From Methanomicrobiales archaeon (GTDB lineage: Archaea; Halobacteriota; Methanomicrobia; Methanomicrobiales; JACTUA01), in assembly GCA_028678635.1 (NCBI GenBank), contig JAJRDC010000288.1, positions 1-5,622 of the forward strand: DNA of 5,622 nt. Direction: 5' to 3'. Shown here in pieces: positions 1-4,193 of the stretch. The notes beneath the pieces are model-generated. The model worked only from the letters and a program-made list of their open reading frames with translations, was not told the origin of the DNA and made no database searches. The first letter of the stretch is position 1, and every line of letters begins with the position of its first letter. The position numbers and the translations under genes are program-made.

Positions 1-44
1 ATAGTAATGTATATATGACTCTATGTAAAATATACATTACATAG
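1..44 (+). promoter_or_regulatory. AT-rich promoter/operator with overlapping inverted repeats
   Basis: Thirty-five of these 44 bases are A or T, in sharp contrast to the GC-rich DNA that follows. Two TATA-like stretches are visible: TATATAT at 10-16 and AAAATATAC at 27-35. Archaeal TATA boxes lie roughly 25 bases before the transcript start, so starts near 38 or near 57 are expected, giving a leader of about 45-65 bases before the ATG at 104. Two inverted repeats overlap the boxes: GTAATGTATAT (4-14) with ATATACATTAC (30-40), an 11-bp perfect match, and CTATGTAA (21-28) with TTACATAG (37-44), an 8-bp perfect match. Because they share 37-40 they could be alternative structures, or two half-overlapping binding sites for a dimeric regulator blocking the TATA box. 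The promoter role is inferred from composition and position. The element may extend to the left of the window. Confidence 0.6.
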
Positions 45-90
45 GGATGGCGGATGGCCTGGGCCCGGGCTGTTCACCATCCCCGGAGTA

Positions 91-95
91 AGGAG
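91..95 (+). promoter_or_regulatory. Ribosome binding site of the repeat protein gene
   Basis: AGGAG, preceded by TA, ends eight bases before the ATG at 104 and supports that start codon. Two longer overlapping frames from other starts have no comparable site. Confidence 0.75.
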
Positions 96-103
96 AAACA
101 CCG

Positions 104-958
104 ATGCAATGGAAGCGTATCCCGCTCGGGATCATGGTGGTCCTGTGCATGTTCACCATCTACCAGGCGGGCGCACAGGACACCGCAGCCGGCCAGGGCA
201 CAGTTGCCGGGGACAGGTGCCCGGGTCACGGGCCCAATCCCATGGCAATCCTGGACCGGCTGGAAGCACAGGGGTATGACGTGTCTGCCATCCGGGCTGC
301 CATCGACGGCGGTGATACGGATACGGCTCGCACGCTTCTGGATCAGTTCCGGGAAGAGCACCCGGATGCACTCCCTGCTTTCGGAGGGCAGCCCGGGGCT
401 AGGGGGCCGATGGATGCCGACCGCCTGACCAGCCTCCTGGAGCGGCTGTCAGAGAAGGGATACGATGTCAGCGAGATCCAGTCTGCCCTGGACAACGAAA
501 GCCTGGACACCGCCATGAAACTGCTGCGGAAGTTCATGGAGGAACACCGGGAGGAACTCGGGATGCCTGACCGCACTCCACCGGCGGACGAAGACGGGGG
601 GGATTACTTGACCCGGCTCCTGCAGGATCTGGCAGAACAGGGATATGATGTCTCTGCCATCCAGGCCGCGGTGGAGAGCGGCGACATGGAGACTGCCCGG
701 ACCCTGCTCCACCAGTTCCGGCAGGAACACCCGGATGCGCTCCCGCAGATGACGGGATCGCCCGAAGGAGCAGCCGGTGGTGACCGCCTCACCGGCCTCC
801 TGGACCAGCTCGCTGAGGAAGGATATGACGTGAGCGCCATCCAGGCCGCGGTGGACAGCGGTGACAATGAGGCCGCACGCACCCTCCTCCACCAGTTCAT
901 GGAGGAGCACCGGGATGAGTTCCCGAAATCCGCAGGGCCGGAAGAAACTGCCGCGTGA
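104..958 (+). CDS. Exported protein with four ~45-residue helical repeats, unknown function
   Basis: This 284-residue protein is not one I can name. Residues 1-24 look like a Sec signal peptide: a basic start (KR at 4-5), a hydrophobic core at about 6-20, and AGA before a likely cleavage at 24/25. Cys15 lies inside the hydrophobic core without a lipobox, so lipoprotein processing is unlikely. The mature chain is acidic and has one cysteine (Cys39, in a Gly/Pro-rich stretch). It is mostly four repeats, at about 48-91, 108-153, 169-214 and 229-274, separated by Gly/Pro/acid-rich linkers of 14-16 residues. Each repeat reads roughly L..LL..L...GYDVS.I..A...GD...A..LL..F..EH, which predicts three short amphipathic helices. 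The GY turn, Ala-rich second helix and A..LL third helix recall the UBA fold, but that is inference. The gene has its own AT-rich promoter and no close downstream partner. Likely location is the cell surface or pseudoperiplasm. The role is unknown; protein-protein binding is a plausible guess for such a repeat. Confidence 0.85.
   Translation: MQWKRIPLGIMVVLCMFTIYQAGAQDTAAGQGTVAGDRCPGHGPNPMAILDRLEAQGYDVSAIRAAIDGGDTDTARTLLDQFREEHPDALPAFGGQPGARGPMDADRLTSLLERLSEKGYDVSEIQSALDNESLDTAMKLLRKFMEEHREELGMPDRTPPADEDGGDYLTRLLQDLAEQGYDVSAIQAAVESGDMETARTLLHQFRQEHPDALPQMTGSPEGAAGGDRLTGLLDQLAEEGYDVSAIQAAVDSGDNEAARTLLHQFMEEHRDEFPKSAGPEETAA
245..925 (+). repeat. Four in-gene ~180-bp repeats encoding the helical repeat units
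   Basis: The units lie at 245-376, 425-562, 608-745 and 788-925. Their GYDV motifs are spaced 62, 61 and 60 residues apart. Units 3 and 4 are the closest pair: a 20-base stretch coding for AIQAAV is identical at 656-675 and 836-855, exactly 180 bases apart, so this pair probably arose by the most recent duplication. Unit 2 is the most diverged (NESLDTAMKLLRKF in place of the GD..TARTLL..F form). Confidence 0.85.
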
Positions 959-964
959 GCCGGG

Positions 965-984
965 GGCGGCTGGCTGAAGCTGCC
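965..984 (+). terminator. Possible stem-loop after the repeat protein gene
   Basis: GGCGGCT (965-971) pairs with AGCTGCC (978-984), seven pairs including one G-U, around a six-base loop, starting six bases after the TGA at 956-958. No T-run follows, so it is not a classical archaeal T-rich terminator. It may only stabilise the 3' end. Confidence 0.3.
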
Positions 985-1152
985 ACACCGGGATCATCAC
1001 CACCCACATATCGGGTTAGGAAAGGGGGACGCGTGCCGGGCGGTACTGCGCCCCCCCCTTGACCGGGGACTTCCACAGAAGGGCACGTCTTCTGGAGCTT
1101 ACCCCTTCTGCTTCTGTTCTCCCGGAATCGCGGGAATTATCCCCTCCGACGT
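985..1152 (+). other. Intergenic spacer with weak inverted repeats
   Basis: I see no gene here. The spacer holds AAGGGGG (1022-1028) with its inverse CCCCCTT (1054-1060), an uninterrupted run of eight C at 1051-1058, and TCCCG (1120-1124) with CGGGA (1131-1135). A promoter for the next gene would be expected here, but I find no convincing TATA box; the most AT-rich stretch is around GGAATTAT at 1133-1140. None of these elements can be assigned a function. Confidence 0.35.
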
Positions 1153-1165
1153 GAGAGGTATTCCC

Positions 1166-1594
1166 ATGGAACCGGGGATCTACTGCCTGCTCCTGGAGAA
1201 CGGCCCGGCTGACGTGGCGGTGGGTTCCCTGGGCTCCCTCCGGTTCCGCCGCGGGTGGCACCTGTACGTGGGATCAGCCCTGGGGCCCGGCGGTCTAGCG
1301 AGGGTGGAGCGGCACCACCGGCTGTACCGGGACCGGGACCGCCTTCCCCGGTGGCATATCGACCACCTGCTCCTCTCCTCCGAATTTCGCCTCCGGGCGG
1401 TCGTCTCGGCGGAAACGGGGGAGGATCTTGAGTGCCGCCTGGCAGAAACGGTGGGTCCGCCGTTCGTCCCGGGATTTGGATGCAGCGACTGTACCTGCCC
1501 CTCCCACCTCTTCTACCGGCAGGCACGACCCGAATCCGAGGTGGTCCGGGCCTTCCGTTCCCTGGAACTGGTACCGGTGATCACAACCCTTTAA
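1166..1594 (+). CDS. GIY-YIG family putative endonuclease (DUF123/COG1833, Uri superfamily)
   Basis: This 142-residue protein has the hallmarks of the stand-alone archaeal DUF123 group: GIY at residues 4-6, the GSLGSLRF..G strand region at 20-30, YVGSA at 34-38 (the YIG half, with Val for Ile), conserved basic residues R46, R49 and H50, the HIDHLL motif at 64-69, and a C-terminal FGCSDCTCPSHLFY block at 104-117. Cys106, Cys109, Cys111 and His114 of that block look like metal ligands. GIY-YIG domains cut DNA, and this subgroup is also found fused to endonuclease III in other organisms, which suggests DNA repair, but no substrate is established from sequence. I chose ATG 1166 over the in-frame GTG at 1151. 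GAGAGGT (1153-1159) is a good ribosome binding site six bases upstream of the ATG, and the family normally begins only a few residues before GIY. The gene ends 24 bases before the flavoprotein gene, so the two are probably co-transcribed. Confidence 0.85.
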   Translation: MEPGIYCLLLENGPADVAVGSLGSLRFRRGWHLYVGSALGPGGLARVERHHRLYRDRDRLPRWHIDHLLLSSEFRLRAVVSAETGEDLECRLAETVGPPFVPGFGCSDCTCPSHLFYRQARPESEVVRAFRSLELVPVITTL

Positions 1595-1618
1595 TCCACC
1601 GTGGGACAAGGGGAGATC

Positions 1619-2170
1619 ATGCTCGTGCTGGGAATTTCAGGGTCCATGCGGAAGGAAGGGAACACGGCCCTCCTCGTACAGACAATTCTCGATCGGGTGA
1701 AGGCCGCGGGGATAGAGACCGAGTACATCACGCTGGCCGACAAGGTGATCAAGCCCTGCCTGGGGTGCGAGAACTGCAAAACGGAGCGGCACTGCATCAT
1801 CATGAACGATGACTGGCACGAGGTCATCGACCGGGTCATGGCCTGCGAGGTGCTGGTCCTCGGGTCCCCCACCTACTACTACGACGTCTGCGGGCACCTG
1901 AAGAACTTCATTGACCGGACCTATTCCCTGTACCACGACCGAAGGCTCGCCGGAAGAAAGGCGGTGGCCGTCGCCTGCTGCGCCGACAAGGGCGGGAAGC
2001 GGGCGCTGCAGACCATCGAGGGGTTCTTCTCGTCCCACGAGTTCTCGTACCTGGGCGGCGTCTGCGGCCGGGGATACCTGGCAGGCGAGGTGCTGAAGGA
2101 CAAACGGGCCCTCTCCGCCGCACGGAAGGTGGGCGATACGATCGTGGCCCTGGTGAAACCCTCAGATTGA
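1619..2170 (+). CDS. Iron-sulfur flavoprotein (Isf-type NADPH-dependent FMN reductase family)
   Basis: This is a 183-residue flavodoxin-fold electron-transfer protein. The N-terminal strand MLVLGISGS runs into the FMN phosphate loop GSMRKEGNT (8-16), and the second flavin-contacting loop is GSPTYYYDVCGHLKNFIDR (82-100). Between them is a compact cysteine motif, Cys47-X2-Cys50-X2-Cys53-X5-Cys59. In Methanosarcina thermophila Isf a motif of this type (CX2CX2CX4-7C) ligates a 4Fe-4S cluster. Family members are homodimers that pass electrons between ferredoxin-like donors and oxidants, and roles in reducing oxygen species have been proposed. The physiological partner here is unknown. ATG 1619 is preferred to the in-frame GTG at 1601: GGGGAG (1610-1615) sits just upstream of it, and starting there puts the flavodoxin beta strand at the N terminus as in the family. 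The gene follows the GIY-YIG gene by 24 bases on the same strand and converges on cofH. A clusterless NADPH-dependent FMN reductase is the alternative if the cysteines do not bind iron. Confidence 0.85.
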   Translation: MLVLGISGSMRKEGNTALLVQTILDRVKAAGIETEYITLADKVIKPCLGCENCKTERHCIIMNDDWHEVIDRVMACEVLVLGSPTYYYDVCGHLKNFIDRTYSLYHDRRLAGRKAVAVACCADKGGKRALQTIEGFFSSHEFSYLGGVCGRGYLAGEVLKDKRALSAARKVGDTIVALVKPSD

Positions 2171-2171
2171 C

Positions 2172-2312
2172 CGGTACCGCGTTCCCGCGCCTCCCTGGAT
2201 CAGGCGGTACCGTGCTCACGGTACTGCCCTGGATCAGGCGGTATCGTTGCTCACGGCGCCGCCTTAGACGAGGCGGTACCGCTCTCCCGGTGCCGCCTCA
2301 GACGAGGCGGTA
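2172..2312. repeat. Tandem array of ~34-bp hairpin-forming repeats between convergent genes
   Basis: Four units begin with CGGTA(C/T)CG, at 2172 (33 bp), 2205 (34 bp), 2239 (35 bp) and 2274 (34 bp). A partial fifth unit, CGGTA, lies at 2308-2312. Units 1 and 2 end in GGATCAGG, and units 3 and 4 in AGACGAGG. Three of the units fold on themselves: 2203-2213 with 2218-2228 (11 pairs, one G-U), 2237-2247 with 2253-2263 (imperfect), and 2270-2281 with 2288-2299 (12 pairs, one G-U). Unit 1 has only a short CGCG/CGCG stem at 2178-2189. The array fills the whole space between the flavoprotein stop (2170) and the cofH stop (2298) and runs into cofH, so the last codons of cofH (LYRLV-stop) are themselves repeat sequence. 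It could act as a two-way terminator or mRNA 3' stabiliser, or be a REP-like element; the function is inferred. Confidence 0.85.
2293..2310 (-). terminator. Hairpin spanning the cofH stop codon
   Basis: Read on the minus strand, CCGCCTC (2310-2304) pairs perfectly with GAGGCGG (2299-2293) around a four-base GTCT loop. The TGA stop (2300-2298) straddles the loop and the downstream arm. A weaker six-pair copy lies one unit further on (2276-2271 with 2264-2259). No T-run follows, so termination is only a possible role. Confidence 0.4.
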
Positions 2313-3380
2313 GAGCGTGGTCCGCTGGCGGAGGGTCCTGCCCAGGTCCTCTGCCATCCTCCGCATCTCGGCAGGGTCCAGGTAATCCGTGTCCCGGGCG
2401 CCGGCTCCCTTGGAGATGCTCTCCTCGAACATGGTGCCCCCCAGGTCATCGGCGCCGGCGATGAGCGCGAGCTGTGCGAGCTTGGTCCCCAGCTTCACCC
2501 AGGAGGCCTGGAGGTGGGGGATGTTGTCCAGGTACAGGCGGGATACGGCGAAGAGCAGGAGATCCTCCCGCCCGGTGGCCCCTGCCCTCGCCTTTCCCGC
2601 CCGGAACAGTGGTGTCTCCCGGTGGATGAAGGAGAGGGGCACGAACTCGGTGAATCCCCCGGTTTCATCCTGGATCTCCCGGAGGATGGAGAGGTGCCGG
2701 ATCCGGTCCACCTCCGAGTCGCAGTGGCCATACATGATGGTGGCCGTAGAGGGGATTCCCATCCCGTGGGCCTCGCGGATGATCCGAACCCACTCGGCGG
2801 TGCTGATCTTCTGGGGGCAGATAACCTTCCGCACGTCGTCCACCAGGATCTCGGCGGCGGTCCCGCAGAGGGATGCGAGGCCCGCCTCCTTCATGATCCG
2901 GAGAGCCTCCCGTGTGGAGATCCCGCTCTTCCGGGCGGCATAGGCCACCTCCATCGGATTGGAGGCATGGATGTGGACATCCGGCGCCCCTTCCCCGATC
3001 CAGCGGTAGATATCGGCATAGGACTCCGCGTCAAAGTCCGGGTGGAGGCCCGAGACGGTGCAGATCTCGGTGACGCCCCGCCCCCTCGCCTCGCGGGCCT
3101 TCTCGACAATGGTGCCCCGGTCATGGAAGTAGGCGTCCGGATCGCCGGGTTTCCGGGAGAAACCGCAGAACCCGCACCGGTTCACGCAGAGGTTGGTCAC
3201 GTTGATGTTCTGGTTCCGGACATAGGTAACGGTGTTCCCCACCCTCGCCTCCCGGACCCGGTCGGCGGCGGCCGCCACCTGCCAGACGTCCCGGCCGGTC
3301 ACCCGCAGGAGGGAGAGGCCCTCCTCTTCGGTGAGGCGCTTCTCGGAAAGGACCCGGTCCGCAAGCGTCGTGGGATCCAT
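2298..3380 (-). CDS. cofH: CofH, 5-amino-6-(D-ribitylamino)uracil-L-tyrosine 4-hydroxyphenyl transferase
   Basis: This is a 360-residue radical SAM enzyme of F420 biosynthesis. CofH joins the hydroxybenzyl part of tyrosine to 5-amino-6-(D-ribitylamino)uracil, and CofG then closes the ring to give Fo, the deazaflavin core of F420. The radical SAM cluster motif is Cys65-X3-Cys69-X2-Cys72 within NINVTNLCVNRCGFCGF. Other family landmarks are SGLHPDF (110-116), GTAAEIL at 173-179, ICPQKIS, STATIMYGH (211-219), GGFTEFVPLSFIH (241-253), QASWVKLG (291-298) and the C-terminal DDLGGTMFEESISKGAGA. The CVNRC..C form and the C-terminal block separate it from CofG; the related menaquinone enzymes MqnC and MqnE are unlikely in a methanogen. 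Residues 171-173 read LCG where PGT-type sequence is more usual before AAEIL. The length matches known archaeal CofH (about 360 residues). The gene follows the signal peptidase gene by six bases, and its ribosome binding site overlaps that gene's stop, so translation is probably coupled. No cofG is visible nearby. Methanomicrobiales can carry CofH paralogs, so this may be one of several. Confidence 0.9.
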   Translation of the reverse strand: MDPTTLADRVLSEKRLTEEEGLSLLRVTGRDVWQVAAAADRVREARVGNTVTYVRNQNINVTNLCVNRCGFCGFSRKPGDPDAYFHDRGTIVEKAREARGRGVTEICTVSGLHPDFDAESYADIYRWIGEGAPDVHIHASNPMEVAYAARKSGISTREALRIMKEAGLASLCGTAAEILVDDVRKVICPQKISTAEWVRIIREAHGMGIPSTATIMYGHCDSEVDRIRHLSILREIQDETGGFTEFVPLSFIHRETPLFRAGKARAGATGREDLLLFAVSRLYLDNIPHLQASWVKLGTKLAQLALIAGADDLGGTMFEESISKGAGARDTDYLDPAEMRRMAEDLGRTLRQRTTLYRLV

Positions 3381-3386
3381 GGATAT

Positions 3387-3393
3387 TCACCTC
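3387..3393 (-). promoter_or_regulatory. cofH ribosome binding site overlapping the signal peptidase stop codon
   Basis: On the minus strand GAGGTGA occupies 3393-3387 and ends six bases before the cofH ATG. Its final TGA is the stop codon of the signal peptidase gene, and its first bases lie in the codons for the Lys/Arg tail. This is a strong match to the archaeal 16S anti-Shine-Dalgarno sequence and implies coupled translation of the two genes. Confidence 0.85.
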
Positions 3394-4076
3394 TTCTTCT
3401 TCCGGGGATTCTTCGTGGAGGCAGGCGCCGCTTCCTCTTTCCTGCCGCTCCAGATCTCGTACAGGATCATGAGGACAATGACCACGGCCGCGAACTCCAC
3501 GTAGTGGAGGGTGGGGTACCCCAGGAACGGGATGGAAAAGAGGGCCTTCCCCACCAGCCACGGCTCCTCTACCGGCTCCAGGAAGCCGATGCCGGGGTAA
3601 TAGGTGCCCTGGTCGTAGAGCTGGTTATTGTCCCCCTTTGTCAGGTACCCGCTCTGGGATTCCGGATACACGTGGCCCTGGAAGGAGGTCAGGTTCTCCT
3701 GGAAGCTCATGGCCCGGTGGATGATGGGATGCACCGCGGTGGCACCGTTGGGCCGGTACACGATCACGTCCCCGTACATCCCGAACTTCTCGTAGCCGGT
3801 GGCCTGCCCTTCCTCATAGGTCTGGATCGGCCCGAACCGGTCCTTTGCCACCACCACCACGAGATCCCCCACCTGCATGTGGGGGACCATACTCTCCGAC
3901 TCCACGGCCACGACGGCGGGCCAGGTCCCGCATGCTAGGTAGAGGCCAAGGGCGATCCCGCCCACCACCACCACCAGCCAGAGGACCTCGCGGGAGAGGA
4001 CCACCGCCCAGTGGCTGCTCTCGCGGTACCGCTGGAGCGCCGAGCGCGCGCGGGCGAGGGGACCGGGATCCGCCAT
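3387..4076 (-). CDS. Type I signal peptidase, archaeal/Sec11 type (S26 family)
   Basis: This 229-residue membrane protease removes Sec signal peptides at the outer face of the cytoplasmic membrane. A first membrane segment spans about 30-49. The box SESMVPH follows, with Ser62 as nucleophile. Other family boxes are GDLVVV (70-75), GDVIVYRP (102-109), HPIIHRA with His120 in place of the bacterial lysine, and YLTKGDNNQLYDQ with Asp149 and Asp155 as the conserved acidic residues. A Ser-His(-Asp) site is what distinguishes archaeal and ER signal peptidases from bacterial LepB. A second membrane segment spans about 190-208, and the chain ends in a basic tail (RKKKR). Positive charges before segment one (several Arg at 9-29) and the basic C-terminal tail would put both ends in the cytoplasm. 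There is no clear ribosome binding site just before the ATG at 4076 and the leader is short, so leaderless translation is possible. The gene is first in an operon with cofH and divergent from the DNA polymerase subunit gene. Confidence 0.9.
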   Translation of the reverse strand: MADPGPLARARSALQRYRESSHWAVVLSREVLWLVVVVGGIALGLYLACGTWPAVVAVESESMVPHMQVGDLVVVVAKDRFGPIQTYEEGQATGYEKFGMYGDVIVYRPNGATAVHPIIHRAMSFQENLTSFQGHVYPESQSGYLTKGDNNQLYDQGTYYPGIGFLEPVEEPWLVGKALFSIPFLGYPTLHYVEFAAVVIVLMILYEIWSGRKEEAAPASTKNPRKKKR

Positions 4077-4105
4077 GGAGATGCCGGAGGGAGGGTACGT
4101 GCCCC

Positions 4106-4123
4106 GACTACATAAGGGTAGTC
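4106..4123. promoter_or_regulatory. Palindrome around a TATA-like sequence in the divergent promoter region
   Basis: GACTAC (4106-4111) and GTAGTC (4118-4123) are perfect inverse copies around ATAAGG, the only TATA-like stretch in the 117 bases between the two divergent start codons. On the minus strand the centre reads CCTTAT. A start about 25 bases away would fall near 4088 for the signal peptidase operon (leader about 12 bases) and near 4140 for the polymerase gene (leader about 55 bases). It could be a shared promoter with an operator overlapping it. The site is short and the role is inferred. Confidence 0.4.
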
Positions 4124-4171
4124 CAGTGCCGGGGAGACAGTTTCAGACGGCGATGGGAACACAGATGAGGC

Positions 4172-4180
4172 GGGAGGGTG
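4172..4180 (+). promoter_or_regulatory. Candidate ribosome binding site of the DNA polymerase D small subunit gene
   Basis: GGGAGGGTG ends 13 bases before the ATG at 4194, a long spacing. A weaker AGGA lies at 4187-4190, only three bases from the ATG. The ATG at 4194 is the first start codon after an in-frame TGA at 4179, so the start is constrained despite the unusual spacing. Confidence 0.5.
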
Positions 4181-4193
4181 AACCTCAGGATCA

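Noticed and set aside
137..157. Lipoprotein signal at Cys15 of the exported protein
   Set aside because: The residues before the cysteine (MVVL) do not make a lipobox and the cysteine sits inside the hydrophobic core; an AGA cleavage site follows later.
54..428. 124-codon plus-strand frame overlapping the start of the exported protein
   Set aside because: No ribosome binding site, Arg/Ser/Pro-rich shadow composition, and the other frame has a signal peptide, a good AGGAG and clear repeats.
449..1009. 186-codon minus-strand frame with internal repeats
   Set aside because: Its repeats are simply the reverse complement of the repeat units of the exported protein gene.
1601..1618. Upstream GTG start for the flavoprotein
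   Set aside because: The Shine-Dalgarno GGGGAG lies inside that extension and the flavodoxin strand normally begins at the very N terminus, so ATG 1619 is preferred.
1432..1812. 126-codon plus-strand frame bridging the GIY-YIG and flavoprotein genes
   Set aside because: It overlaps two genes with clear family motifs and has no domain signature of its own.
2172..2312. CRISPR-like array
   Set aside because: The ~34-bp units are contiguous and diverge along their length; there are no unique spacers between conserved repeats and no cas genes.
2514..3938. 474-codon open frame on the plus strand
   Set aside because: It lies antisense to both cofH and the signal peptidase, crosses their junction, has no recognisable domain and is rich in Pro/Gly/Asp/His as expected from a GC-rich shadow frame.
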